Below are positions 54,015 to 62,778 of a stretch of 64,000 nucleotides of DNA, piece by piece. The notes under the pieces are model-generated. The model was not told the origin of the DNA. It saw nothing but the letters and a program-made list of their open reading frames with translations, and searched no databases. Location: assembly GCF_009649635.1 (NCBI RefSeq), contig NZ_WJII01000001.1, forward strand, positions 930,001-994,000. Direction: 5' to 3'. Source of the DNA: Microbacterium sp. SYP-A9085. GTDB lineage: Bacteria; Actinomycetota; Actinomycetes; Actinomycetales; Microbacteriaceae. Positions within the stretch are counted from its first letter, which is position 1. The number at the start of each line of letters is the position of its first letter. A program made the translations under genes and the position numbers.

Positions 54015-55370
54015 GTGACGGCGATCGATGAAGGCCTGTTGTCACCGGTGACCGTCGGCCACGACGATGTAGCGGCCGACCGGGCGGTCCTGGACGCCCT
54101 CGTGACCGCGGAGGCGGCGCTCGCCCGTGCGTGGGCGGCGGTCGGCACCGCGCCCGCGGCGGCGGCCGACGAGATCTCCCGCGCCCTCGGCTGGCAGGGC
54201 CCCGGACGCCTCGCGCAGGGCCACAGCGTCGACGTGACGGCGCTCGCCGCGGCATCCGTCTCCGGCGGCAACCCGGTGATCCCGCTCGTCGCGCGGCTGA
54301 AGGAGCGCGTGCCCGAGGCCGCCCGGGCCTGGGTGCACCGCGGCGCCACGAGCCAGGACATCCTCGACACCGCGATCATGCTCCTCGCCCGGGCCGTCGT
54401 CGACACGGTGAAGGCGTCCCTTGCCGAGGTGGATGCCGCGCTCGTCGTGTTCGCCCGCGCGCACCGCGACGAGGTCGGCGCCGCCCGCACGCTCACCCAG
54501 CACGCGGTGCCCACGACGATCGGGGCGCGCGCGGCCACGTGGCTGCACGGGATCCGCCGCGCCGTCCAGCGGCTGCAGACCGTGCAGACCCCCGCGCAGC
54601 TCGGCGGTGCCGGTGGCACCCTCGCCGCGTTCGTCCAGATCGCCGGGGACTCCGGCGCGGATGCCGCGGCCGCCCTCCCGGCGGCGTTCGCGCGCGAGGC
54701 AGGCCTCGACGTGCCCGCCGCGCCGTGGCACGTCACCCGCTGGCCGGTCACCGAGCTCGGCGACGCCCTCGTCCAGGCGATCGATGCCGTCGGCAAGATG
54801 GCGACCGACGTCGCCACGCTCGGCCGCACCGAGATCGGCGAGCTCACCGAGTCCCGCGGCGGCGGATCGTCGGCCATGCCGCAGAAGCAGAACCCCGTCG
54901 CGAGCGTCCTGATCCGCTCGGCGGCCCTGCGCGCGCCGCAGCTGGCGGCCACGCTGCACCTGGCATCCGCGCTCGCTGCCGATGAGCGCCCGGACGGCGC
55001 CTGGCACGCCGAGTGGCCGACGCTGCGCGACCTGCTCCGCCTCGCGGCCGGCGCGACCGCGCACGCCGCCGCGCTCGTGGGCGGCCTGCAGGTCCATCCC
55101 GACGCCGTCTCCCGCAACCTCGGCCTGACCCGCGGGCTCATCGTCTCCGAGCGCCTCTCCCTCGTGCTCGCCCCACGGATCGGCAAGGACGCCGTCGCCC
55201 GGCTTGTCGCCGAGGCCGCCGCAGGCGCCGACCTGGCCGTCCTCGTGGCCGCGCTGCCCGAGGCATCCGATCTGGATGTCCACCGGCTGCTCGACCCCGC
55301 CCAGTACACAGGACTGGCCGGCCGCCTCGTCGACGCCGTCGGCGATCCGTCACCAGAGGAGAGTCAATGA
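54015..55370 (+). CDS. pcaB: 3-carboxy-cis,cis-muconate cycloisomerase
   Basis: Fumarase/aspartase-superfamily enzyme of 451 residues forming 4-carboxymuconolactone. The superfamily signature GGGSSAMPQKQNPV (about 284-297) and RGATSQDILDTAIM (about 110-123) are clear, as is the His-containing TLTQHAVPTTIG (about 162). GTG start with GGGGAGG upstream. It overlaps pcaD by 4 bp. Catalyses the second ring-cleavage step after PcaHG. Confidence 0.95.
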   Translation: MTAIDEGLLSPVTVGHDDVAADRAVLDALVTAEAALARAWAAVGTAPAAAADEISRALGWQGPGRLAQGHSVDVTALAAASVSGGNPVIPLVARLKERVPEAARAWVHRGATSQDILDTAIMLLARAVVDTVKASLAEVDAALVVFARAHRDEVGAARTLTQHAVPTTIGARAATWLHGIRRAVQRLQTVQTPAQLGGAGGTLAAFVQIAGDSGADAAAALPAAFAREAGLDVPAAPWHVTRWPVTELGDALVQAIDAVGKMATDVATLGRTEIGELTESRGGGSSAMPQKQNPVASVLIRSAALRAPQLAATLHLASALAADERPDGAWHAEWPTLRDLLRLAAGATAHAAALVGGLQVHPDAVSRNLGLTRGLIVSERLSLVLAPRIGKDAVARLVAEAAAGADLAVLVAALPEASDLDVHRLLDPAQYTGLAGRLVDAVGDPSPEESQ

Positions 55371-56146
55371 CCGTCCCGTCCCTGGCCGTCACGGAGCCGA
55401 TCGGGCCGGACGGCGCGCCGCTGCTGCTGCTCGGCCCGTCCCTGGGCACGTCCACGATCCTGTGGGAGGACGTCGAGCCGGCCCTGCGCGAGCACTGGCG
55501 GGTCGCTGCGTGGGACCTCCCCGGCCACGGCGCCTCCCCGGCGGCGACGGCACCGTTCACCGTCGACGACCTCGCCGACGGCGTCGCCGAGGTCGCGGCG
55601 CGCCTGGGCGCATCACGCATCCGCTACGCCGGGGTGTCGCTCGGCGGCTGCGTGGGACTCGCGCTGGCCCTGCGGCATCCCGACCTCGTCGCGGGCCTGG
55701 CGATCCTCGCGTCCGGCGCGAAGATCGGGCAGGCCGAGGCATGGCACGCCCGTGCCGCGCAGGTGCGGGCGCAGAGCACGTCCTCGCTGATCATCGGATC
55801 CGCGCAGCGCTGGTTCGCGCCGGAGTCGATGACGACGCACCCGGTGCTGACCGGGCGGCTGCTGCACGCGCTGCAGGACGCCGACGACGAGAGCTACGCC
55901 CGCTGCTGTGAGGCGCTCGCGACGTACGACGTGCGCGGCCGGCTCGGTGAGATCGCCGCTCCTGTGCTGGCGGTGTGGGGAGCGCACGACCAGGTCACGC
56001 CGGAGGCGTCGGCCCGGGAGGTCGCCGACGGCGTGCGCGACGGGCGCGCGGCGGGCATCGCCGACGGGTCGCACCTGCTGCCGGCCGAGCAGCCCGAGCA
56101 GGTCATCCGCCTGCTCGCGGACTTCTTCGGCGCGGCGGAACGCTAG
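55367..56146 (+). CDS. pcaD: 3-oxoadipate enol-lactonase
   Basis: Alpha/beta-hydrolase of 259 residues hydrolysing 3-oxoadipate enol-lactone. The nucleophile elbow is YAGVSLGGCVG (Ser about 89), the acid is in WGAHDQVTPE (about 207) and the His is in IADGSHLLPAEQP (about 234). It overlaps pcaB by 4 bp. pcaC is a separate downstream gene, so this organism does not use the fused PcaL form found in some actinobacteria. Confidence 0.93.
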   Translation: MTVPSLAVTEPIGPDGAPLLLLGPSLGTSTILWEDVEPALREHWRVAAWDLPGHGASPAATAPFTVDDLADGVAEVAARLGASRIRYAGVSLGGCVGLALALRHPDLVAGLAILASGAKIGQAEAWHARAAQVRAQSTSSLIIGSAQRWFAPESMTTHPVLTGRLLHALQDADDESYARCCEALATYDVRGRLGEIAAPVLAVWGAHDQVTPEASAREVADGVRDGRAAGIADGSHLLPAEQPEQVIRLLADFFGAAER

Positions 56147-56180
56147 AACGCGACGGATCCCACCCTCTGAAGGAGTGCAG

Positions 56181-56570
56181 ATGACGACCCAGCGCCTGAC
56201 CGACCAGGAGCGCTTCGACCAGGGCATGACCGTGCGCCGTGCGGTGCTTTCGGACGAGCACGTCGACCGTGCGAACGCGCACCGCACGGAGCTGACCGCG
56301 GACTTCCAGGACTTCATCACCCGGGTCGCGTGGGGGGATGTCTGGTCGCGGCCGGGTCTGGACCGGCGCTCGCGGTCGGTCGCCGTGATCACGTCGCTGA
56401 TCGCCCACGGCCACCACGAGGAGCTCGCCATGCACCTTCGCGCGGGCATCCGCAACGGCCTGACCGTCGACGAGATCCGCGAGATCATCCTGCAGTCCGC
56501 TATATACTCCGGCGTGCCAGCGGCCAACACCGCGTTCCGGATCGCGCAGGACGTCTTCGCCGAGGCCTGA
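56181..56570 (+). CDS. pcaC: 4-carboxymuconolactone decarboxylase
   Basis: AhpD-like all-helical decarboxylase of 129 residues producing 3-oxoadipate enol-lactone, the substrate of PcaD. Conserved core ITSLIAHGHHEELAMHL (about 74-90) and EIILQSAIYSGVPAANTAF (about 101-119). ATG after AAGGAG. Final gene of the pcaHGBDC run; the next promoter, with two PcaR-like boxes, follows. Confidence 0.95.
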   Translation: MTTQRLTDQERFDQGMTVRRAVLSDEHVDRANAHRTELTADFQDFITRVAWGDVWSRPGLDRRSRSVAVITSLIAHGHHEELAMHLRAGIRNGLTVDEIREIILQSAIYSGVPAANTAFRIAQDVFAEA

Positions 56571-56603
56571 CAGCACTCGCTTCTCCCCGGTCCCCGGACG
56601 CGC

Positions 56604-56643
56604 TAGACTGTTCGTGATACGTACAGGTGTTCGCACAGCGAAC
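56604..56643 (+). promoter_or_regulatory. pcaI promoter with two PcaR-like boxes
   Basis: A -10-like TAGACT (56604-56609) is followed directly by GTTCGTGATACGTAC (56610-56624) and then GTTCGCACAGCGAAC (56629-56643). Both fit GTTCG-N5-CGNAC, as in the PcaR/PcaU site GTTCGATAATCGCAC known from other bacteria. They start 19 bp apart. pcaR is the last gene of this operon. Confidence 0.75.
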
Positions 56644-56663
56644 TATCGTAGCGAGGAGCCTCA

Positions 56664-57416
56664 GTGATCGACAAGACAGTGGCGGATGTCGCCACCGCCG
56701 TCGCCGGGATCCCGGACGGTGCGACCGTCATGATCGGCGGCTTCGGCCGGGCCGGACAGCCCGTCGAGCTCATCGACGCGCTGATCGAGCAGGGCGCCGG
56801 TGACCTGACGATCGTGAACAACAACGCCGGCAACGGCGACGTGGGCCTTGCCGCGCTGCTGGCGCGCAAACGGGTGCGCAAGATCATCTGCTCGTTCCCG
56901 CGCCAGGTGGACTCGTGGGTGTTCGACGGGCTCTACCGTGCCGGCGAGATCGAGCTCGAGCTCGTCCCGCAGGGCAACCTCGCCGAGCGCATCCGCGCCG
57001 CAGGCGCCGGGATCGGCGCATTCTTCACGCCCACGGGCGTCGGCACCCAGCTCGCCGAGGGCAAGGAGCACCGCACGATCGACGGCCGCGAGTACGCGCT
57101 CGAGTATCCGATCAGGGCCGACTTCGCCCTCATCGGCGCTCTGAAGGCGGACCGCTGGGGCAACGTCGTCTACCGCGAGACTGCCCGCAACTTCGGACCG
57201 GTGATGGCCAGCGCCGCCACCACCACTATCGTCCAGGTCGACGAGATCGTCCCGCTCGGATCGATCGACCCGGAGACCGTGATCACCCCCGGCATCTTCG
57301 TGGACCGCGTCGTCGCCGTGGGCGAGCGCCGCTGGCTGGACGGCGGCGCGTTCGTCGGCGGTGTCGACCTGGAGGGCGAACCCCTGCAGGACGCTGGAAC
57401 GGAGGGCACACGATGA
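56664..57416 (+). CDS. pcaI: 3-oxoadipate CoA-transferase subunit A
   Basis: Alpha subunit of the transferase moving CoA from succinyl-CoA to 3-oxoadipate, 250 residues. N-terminal MIGGFGRAGQPVELIDALI (about 21-39) and IICSFPRQVDSWVF are typical of class I CoA-transferase A chains; RADFALIGALKADRWGN (about 152) is also conserved. GTG start with GAGGAG upstream. It overlaps pcaJ by 4 bp. Confidence 0.95.
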   Translation: MIDKTVADVATAVAGIPDGATVMIGGFGRAGQPVELIDALIEQGAGDLTIVNNNAGNGDVGLAALLARKRVRKIICSFPRQVDSWVFDGLYRAGEIELELVPQGNLAERIRAAGAGIGAFFTPTGVGTQLAEGKEHRTIDGREYALEYPIRADFALIGALKADRWGNVVYRETARNFGPVMASAATTTIVQVDEIVPLGSIDPETVITPGIFVDRVVAVGERRWLDGGAFVGGVDLEGEPLQDAGTEGTR

Positions 57417-58069
57417 CCACGATCAGCCGCAAGGACCTGGCCGCCCGCATCGCCGCCGACATCCCGGAGGGGTCGTACGTGAACCTCGGCATCGGCGCGC
57501 CGACCCTCGTCGCGAACTACCTCCCCGAGGGGCAGGAGATCATCCTGCACACCGAGAACGGCCTGCTCGGCATGGGCCCCGCGCCCGAGCCGGGCCGGGT
57601 CGACCCCGACCTCATCAACGCGGGCAAGCAGGCCGTGACCGCCCTGGCCGGCGCCGCGTACTTCCACCACGCCGACTCGTTCGGGATGATGCGCGGCGGC
57701 CACCTCGACGTGTGCGTGCTGGGCGCGTTCCAGGTGTCGCAGCACGGCGACCTCGCGAACTGGTCGACCGGGGCGCCCGGCGCCATCCCCGCCGTCGGCG
57801 GCGCGATGGATCTCGCGATCGGCGCGAAGAGCGTGTATGTGATGACCGACCTGCTCACCAAGACCGGCGACTCCAAGCTCGTCGCCGCGTGCAGCTACCC
57901 GCTGACCGGCGTGGGCTGCGTCACCCGCGTGTACACCGACCACGCGGTGTTCGACGTCACCGCCGACGGGTTCGCCGTGCGCGAGGCGTTCGGCGACAAC
58001 ACCGTCGCGGGCCTTCAGGAGCTCACCGGGCTTACCCTGATCGATGCGACATCCGCCGAGGAGGACTGA
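57413..58069 (+). CDS. pcaJ: 3-oxoadipate CoA-transferase subunit B
   Basis: Beta subunit of 218 residues carrying the catalytic glutamate in HTENGLLGMGP (about 46-56). Also conserved are YVNLGIGAPTLVANYLP (about 22) and GGHLDVCVLGAFQV (about 98). It overlaps pcaI by 4 bp and ends 1 bp before pcaF. With PcaI and PcaF it finishes the beta-ketoadipate pathway. Confidence 0.95.
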   Translation: MTTISRKDLAARIAADIPEGSYVNLGIGAPTLVANYLPEGQEIILHTENGLLGMGPAPEPGRVDPDLINAGKQAVTALAGAAYFHHADSFGMMRGGHLDVCVLGAFQVSQHGDLANWSTGAPGAIPAVGGAMDLAIGAKSVYVMTDLLTKTGDSKLVAACSYPLTGVGCVTRVYTDHAVFDVTADGFAVREAFGDNTVAGLQELTGLTLIDATSAEED

Positions 58070-58070
58070 C

Positions 58071-59246
58071 ATGACCGCGACCTACGTGTACGACGCCGTC
58101 CGCACCCCGTTCGGGCGGGCCGGCGGCAAGCTGTCCGGCATCCGTCCCGACGACCTGGCCGCGCTCGTGATGCGCGCCATCGTCGACCGGACCGGCCTGG
58201 ACCCCGCCCGCATCGACGACGTGATCTTCGGTGACGCGAACCAGGCGGGGGAGGACAACCGGAATGTCGCGCGCATGGGCGCGCTGCTGGCCGGCTTCCC
58301 GACATCCGTCACCGGCGTCACCGTGAACCGCCTGTGCGCCTCGTCCGTCGAGGCCGTCGTGCAGGGCTCCCGCGCGATCGAGGTCGGCGACGCGCAGGTG
58401 ATCCTCGCCGGCGGCGTGGAGTCGATGAGCCGCGCGCCCTTCATCGTCGAGAAGTCGGCGAAGCCGTGGCCGGCGACCGGCAACCAGACGATGTGGAACA
58501 CGTCGATCGGCTGGCGCATGGTCAATCCCGCGCTGCCGAAAGGCTGGACGATCTCGAACGGCCAGTCGGCCGAGAAGGTCGCCCGCGAGTGGGGCATCTC
58601 CCGCGAGGAGCAGGACGCGTTCGCGCTGCGCTCCCACCGGCTGGCGGCGGACGCCTGGGCGCGGGGCGTGTACGACGGCGAGATAGTGCAGGTGCCCGGC
58701 GCGGAACTGGAGCGCGACGAGGGGATCCGTCCGGACACGTCGATGGAGAAGCTCGCGGGGCTGCGTGCCCTGTTCGCCGCCGACGGCGACGGGTCGGTGA
58801 CCGCCGGCAACTCGTCCTCGATCAACGACGGCGCGTCGGCTGTGCTGCTTGGCGGCGAAGGCGTCCTCGATGCCGAGCCGCTGGCCCGCATCGCGGGGCG
58901 CGGCGCGCACGGCGTGGACCCGGACGTGTTCCCGCTCGCGCCGATCGAGGCCGCCAACAAGGCCCTCGCCCGCGCCGGCCGCACATGGGCGGACGTGGAT
59001 GTCGTCGAGTTGAACGAGGCATTCGCGTCGCAGTCACTCGCCGACATCAAGGGATGGCCGGACCTCGATCCGGAGAAGGTGAACATCCACGGCGGCGCGC
59101 TCGCCATCGGCCACCCGCTGGGCGCGTCCGGCGGCCGGATCATCGGCCATGCCGCGCACGAACTGGCCCGCCGGGGCTCGGGCGTCGCGGTCGCCGCCAT
59201 CTGCATCGGCGTGGGCCAGGGCCTGGCCGTCGTCCTCGAGCGCTGA
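58071..59246 (+). CDS. pcaF: 3-oxoadipyl-CoA thiolase
   Basis: Thiolase of 391 residues cleaving 3-oxoadipyl-CoA to succinyl-CoA and acetyl-CoA. The acyl-accepting Cys lies in VNRLCASSVEAV (about 90), the His in GHPLGASGGRI (about 348), and the second Cys in AAICIGVGQG (about 379). The start was set at the ATG of MTATYVYDAVRTPFG with GAGGAGG upstream. Followed by a 20-bp tandem repeat, then pcaR. Confidence 0.95.
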   Translation: MTATYVYDAVRTPFGRAGGKLSGIRPDDLAALVMRAIVDRTGLDPARIDDVIFGDANQAGEDNRNVARMGALLAGFPTSVTGVTVNRLCASSVEAVVQGSRAIEVGDAQVILAGGVESMSRAPFIVEKSAKPWPATGNQTMWNTSIGWRMVNPALPKGWTISNGQSAEKVAREWGISREEQDAFALRSHRLAADAWARGVYDGEIVQVPGAELERDEGIRPDTSMEKLAGLRALFAADGDGSVTAGNSSSINDGASAVLLGGEGVLDAEPLARIAGRGAHGVDPDVFPLAPIEAANKALARAGRTWADVDVVELNEAFASQSLADIKGWPDLDPEKVNIHGGALAIGHPLGASGGRIIGHAAHELARRGSGVAVAAICIGVGQGLAVVLER

Positions 59247-59252
59247 CCCCCG

Positions 59253-59307
59253 CGCGAGGCAGCCCCGAAACTCGCGAGGCAGCCCCGAAGTTCGCGAGAA
59301 TCCGTGT
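59253..59307. repeat. 20-bp tandem repeat, about 2.5 copies
   Basis: Two copies of CGCGAGGCAGCCCCGAARYT (59253-59292) plus a partial third, between pcaF and pcaR. Period and core CGCGAGGCA match the reverse complement of the five-copy repeat at 6583-6682. Confidence 0.75.
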
Positions 59308-59326
59308 CTGTGATCGAGGAGAAAGC

Positions 59327-60094
59327 GTGACCGAGCCCCCTGCTGCCGACTTCGTGCAGTCGCTCGCGCGCGGCCTGGCCGTGATCCGCGCGTTCGACGC
59401 GGAGAACCCGCGGCTGTCCTCCAGCGAGGTCGCCCGCCGTGCCGGCATCCCGCGCGCGGCGGCTGGGCGCTTCCTGCGCACCCTCGAGACCCTCGATTAC
59501 GTCCGCGGCGACGGGAGACTGTACGCGCTCACCCCGCGGGTGCTCGAGCTCGGCTTCAGCTACCTGTCGGCCCTGTCGCTGCCCGAGATCGTGCAGCCGC
59601 ACCTGGAGGCGCTCTCCCACCGCGTCGACGAGTCCGTGTCGGCCGCGGTCCTCGACGGCGCCGACATCGTCTACATCGCCCGCGTCGCGACGCGCCGCAT
59701 CATGAGCGTGCGCATCACGATCGGCACCCGCTTCCCCGCGTACGCGACCAGCATGGGCCGGGTGCTGCTGGCCGGGATGCCGGATGCCGCGCGCGCGGCG
59801 CTGCTGGCGGCATCCACCCCCGCGCACCTGACCGACAAGACGCTCACCGGGGCCGACCTGACCGCTGAGCTCGACCGTGTCCGGGCGCAGGGCTGGGCGA
59901 TGGTCGACGGCGAACTCGAGCCCGGCCTTCGCTCGATCGCCGCGCCCGTGCACGGCCGCGACGGCGAGATCGTGGGGGCACTGAACGTCTCGACGAGCAC
60001 GAACCGCGTCGACGTGACGCGGGTTCGGGGCGTCTACCTTCCGGCACTGCGCGAAACCGCCGCCGCCGTGGATGCCGAACTGCGACTTGTCTGA
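59327..60094 (+). CDS. pcaR: IclR-family regulator of the beta-ketoadipate pathway
   Basis: Regulator of 255 residues of the PcaR/PcaU/PobR group. N-terminal FVQSLARGLAVIRAFDAENP (about 8-27) and the HTH LSSSEVARRAGIPRAAAGRF (about 29-48) are characteristic of this group, as is YATSMGRVLLAGMPD (about 139). It is last in the pcaIJF operon, whose promoter bears two PcaR-like boxes, implying autoregulation. GTG start after GAGGAGAAAGC. Confidence 0.9.
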   Translation: MTEPPAADFVQSLARGLAVIRAFDAENPRLSSSEVARRAGIPRAAAGRFLRTLETLDYVRGDGRLYALTPRVLELGFSYLSALSLPEIVQPHLEALSHRVDESVSAAVLDGADIVYIARVATRRIMSVRITIGTRFPAYATSMGRVLLAGMPDAARAALLAASTPAHLTDKTLTGADLTAELDRVRAQGWAMVDGELEPGLRSIAAPVHGRDGEIVGALNVSTSTNRVDVTRVRGVYLPALRETAAAVDAELRLV

Positions 60095-60127
60095 CGCGGG
60101 CACATCGGCTTACCGGCGACCCCGAAC

Positions 60128-60388
60128 CTACTCGTCGTCGTAGCGGTACTCGCCGTCGTCGTCCTCCTCGTCCTCCTCGTCGTCGTCCTCGTCGTCGTCC
60201 TCGTCGTCGTAGTCCGAGTCTTCGGCGGCGATCCGGTCTGCCGCGGCGCTGTCGATGAGGTCGTCGTTGGCATCCTCATCGAGCATCTCGTCGCCGTCTG
60301 CGCCCTCGCGCATCGGCTCGTCACCCAGATCGTTGCCCAGATCGTCGTTGCCGAGGGGAACCGGGGGCGGGAAAGCTCCAGTGGACAT
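60128..60388 (-). CDS. Small protein with Asp/Glu-rich tail
   Basis: Unrecognised protein of 86 residues. The N-terminus is Pro-rich (MSTGAFPPPVPLGNDDLG); the last ~30 residues are almost all Asp and Glu with a YRYDDE end. The charge is extremely negative and the tail should be disordered. The ATG has AAGGAGAC 5-7 nt upstream, which supports real translation. The GTC/CTC trinucleotide runs encoding the tail could vary in length. Possible roles are a histone-like mimic, metal binding or a chaperone tail; none can be shown. Confidence 0.65.
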   Translation of the reverse strand: MSTGAFPPPVPLGNDDLGNDLGDEPMREGADGDEMLDEDANDDLIDSAAADRIAAEDSDYDDEDDDEDDDEEDEEDDDGEYRYDDE

Positions 60389-60530
60389 CGGTGTCTCCTT
60401 CCGTCGTGCAGCCGACGCTAGGCCGCGCGTCGCGGGCGACGGAAGGGCTTGACAGCGGCGACGCCGGGTGTCTCGAGAGCGCCCCGATGCCCAACAGTGC
60501 CGCGTGCCTGCAGCCTGCCGACCGCCGCCC

Positions 60531-61973
60531 CTACCGGGGCAGGGACGGACGCTGCTCGGACGTGTCGCGACCGGTCGGGATGAAAAGCGCGACAACGAGC
60601 GCTATCACCGCGGCGGCCCCGCCAAGCACGAACGACACCTGGAACGCGGCCGTGGTCGGCACCTGCGCACCGCCGTGCCCCACCGTCATCGTCGCGAGCA
60701 CCGCGCCGATCACCGCCGCGGCCGTGCTCGTGCCGAGCGACCGGAACAGGGCGTTGAGCCCGTTGGACGCCCCGGTCTCGGTCTGCGGCACGGAGCGCAT
60801 GATGAGCATCGGCATCGCCGCGTAGCCGAAGCCGATGCCGACGCCGATGAGGATGTTGGCGACGAGGATCTGCCACACCGCCGTGGAGAACACGAGCGTG
60901 AAAGCGTACGCGACGATCAACGCGCCCGCGCCCAGCAGCAGGAGCAGCCGCGGCCCGACGGTGTGCGCGAGGCGCCCCGAGAACGGCGAGAGGATCATCA
61001 TCACGATGCCCGACGGCATCACCACAAGGCTCGCCGCCAGCAGCGACAGCCCGAAGCCCGCGCCGGTCGCCGTCGGCAGCTCGAGCATCTGCGGATAGAC
61101 CACGTTCGAGCCGAACAGCGAGAAGCCCATCGCCACAGACGCGATGTTCGTGAGCAGCACCGGGCGCCGCGCCGCGACGCGCAAGTCCAGCAGCGGGTTG
61201 TCGATCCGCAGCTCGTACCACCCCCACAGCAGCAGCACCGCGACGCCGCCGAGCCCGCACGCGAGTACCGCCGGCGACATCCATCCCCATTCGTTGCCGC
61301 GGGATACCGCCAGGAGCACGCCGATGAGGCCGACGGCCAGACCCGCCGCGCCGAGGTAGTCGAACCGCCCGGCGGTGCGCAGCACGCTGACTGGCACTAT
61401 CCACAGGACGAGGCCGAACACCACCGCGCCCAGCCCCGCGGCCATCCAGAACAGCACGTGCCAGTCGCTGTACTCCGTGATCACGGCGCTGATCGGCAGG
61501 CCGAGTGCGCCGCCGACGCCGAGCGTCGCGCTGATCAGCGCTATCGCCGCGTCGATGCGGTCCTCGTGCAGCACATCGCGCAGGATCGAGATGCCCAGCG
61601 GGATGACGCCGGTCACCGCGCCCTGCAGCGCCCGCCCCACGATCACGCCGACGATGCCGGAGGATGCCGCGGCGATCACCGAGCCGAGCACGAGCACCGC
61701 CAGCAGCACGAGCACTATCCGCCGCTTGCCGTACATGTCGCCCAGGCGCCCGGCGATCGGCGTCATCACGGCGGCGGCCACAAGTGTCGCGGTCACGACC
61801 CACGCGGTGTCCTCGCGGCTGGCGTTCAGCAGCTCCGGCAGCTTCGTCTGGATCGGCACCACGAGCGTGAACATGAACGACGAGGCCAGCCCCGCGACCG
61901 CCAGCACCGCGACGATCGCGCCCTGTCGGGGCATCCGGGTGAGGCGTCGTCTGCTGTCCTCGTCCCGAATCAT
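60531..61973 (-). CDS. MFS efflux transporter, DHA2-like (EmrB/QacA type)
   Basis: Drug exporter-like protein of 480 residues with about 14 helices. Early motifs ASSFMFTLVVPIQTKLPEL and GRLGDMYGKRRIVL (loop 2-3, about 76-89) and helix-5 motif C GVGGALGLPISAVI (about 150-163) mark an antiporter of the DHA2 group. Divergent from a GNAT gene. Substrate unknown. Confidence 0.9.
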   Translation of the reverse strand: MIRDEDSRRRLTRMPRQGAIVAVLAVAGLASSFMFTLVVPIQTKLPELLNASREDTAWVVTATLVAAAVMTPIAGRLGDMYGKRRIVLVLLAVLVLGSVIAAASSGIVGVIVGRALQGAVTGVIPLGISILRDVLHEDRIDAAIALISATLGVGGALGLPISAVITEYSDWHVLFWMAAGLGAVVFGLVLWIVPVSVLRTAGRFDYLGAAGLAVGLIGVLLAVSRGNEWGWMSPAVLACGLGGVAVLLLWGWYELRIDNPLLDLRVAARRPVLLTNIASVAMGFSLFGSNVVYPQMLELPTATGAGFGLSLLAASLVVMPSGIVMMILSPFSGRLAHTVGPRLLLLLGAGALIVAYAFTLVFSTAVWQILVANILIGVGIGFGYAAMPMLIMRSVPQTETGASNGLNALFRSLGTSTAAAVIGAVLATMTVGHGGAQVPTTAAFQVSFVLGGAAAVIALVVALFIPTGRDTSEQRPSLPR

Positions 61974-62032
61974 CGCCCCAGGCTATCGGCACCGGGGTGT
62001 TCCCCCGCGCCGCCCGGTGTCACACTGAAAAC

Positions 62033-62752
62033 ATGGCCGAGCTGTCCTCGCAGACCCCTCCCGGCATCCGGATCGAGCCGCTGCGCACCGTTGAGCAGAT
62101 CTTCGCCGCGTCCGCGGTGCTTGGCGAGGTCTGGGGCGGCGACCGCACCGGCATGCCTCCGAACCTGTTGCGCGCGCTCGCGCACTCCGGCAATTACGCG
62201 GTGGGCCTGTACGACGGCGACCGGATGATCGGTGCATCCGTCGCTTTTTTCACAGCACCCTCGTCGCGGGCTATGCACTCGCACATCACCGGCATCCTTC
62301 CGGGGTACCGGGGACGCGAGCTGGGCCGCACCCTCAAGCAGCACCAGCGCGAATGGGCGCTCGCTCACGAGGTCGGCACGATCACGTGGACGTTCGATCC
62401 GCTCGTGGCCCGCAACGCGCACTTCAACCTGCGGGTGCTCGGCACGCGGGTCGTCGAGTACCTCGTGAACCACTACGGCGCGATGGACGACGGCGTCAAC
62501 CGCGGCGACGAGACCGACCGGCTGCTGGTGTCGTGGGCGCTGGCTGCGCCGCCGGTGCCGACCCCCGGGCCGGGGCGGATCGTGGCATCCGTCGCCATCC
62601 CGCCCGACATCGAGGCGCTTCGTCACAGCGCGCCGGAGGATGCCGCGGCCTGGCGCCTGCGCGTGCGCGAGCAGTTCCTCGCCCACGCGGCCGAGGGGCT
62701 CGTGGCCCGCGGCTTCGCCGCCGACCGCGGCTACCTCTTCATCCGCCCGTGA
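62033..62752 (+). CDS. GNAT-family acyltransferase, possible amino-acid N-succinyltransferase
   Basis: Protein of 239 residues with GNAT features: SHITGILPGYRGRELGRTLKQ (about 83-103, acyl-CoA pyrophosphate loop) and TWTFDPLVARNAHFNLRVLG (about 121-140). This subgroup (COG3375-like) is often found beside MenC/N-succinylamino-acid racemase genes, where it can supply N-succinyl amino acids (known for Geobacillus-type operons, recalled). The next gene here is such a racemase homologue, 26 bp away, which supports the idea. Confidence 0.78.
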   Translation: MAELSSQTPPGIRIEPLRTVEQIFAASAVLGEVWGGDRTGMPPNLLRALAHSGNYAVGLYDGDRMIGASVAFFTAPSSRAMHSHITGILPGYRGRELGRTLKQHQREWALAHEVGTITWTFDPLVARNAHFNLRVLGTRVVEYLVNHYGAMDDGVNRGDETDRLLVSWALAAPPVPTPGPGRIVASVAIPPDIEALRHSAPEDAAAWRLRVREQFLAHAAEGLVARGFAADRGYLFIRP

Positions 62753-62778
62753 CCGGCCGCCGCGGCTAGCCTGTGGGC

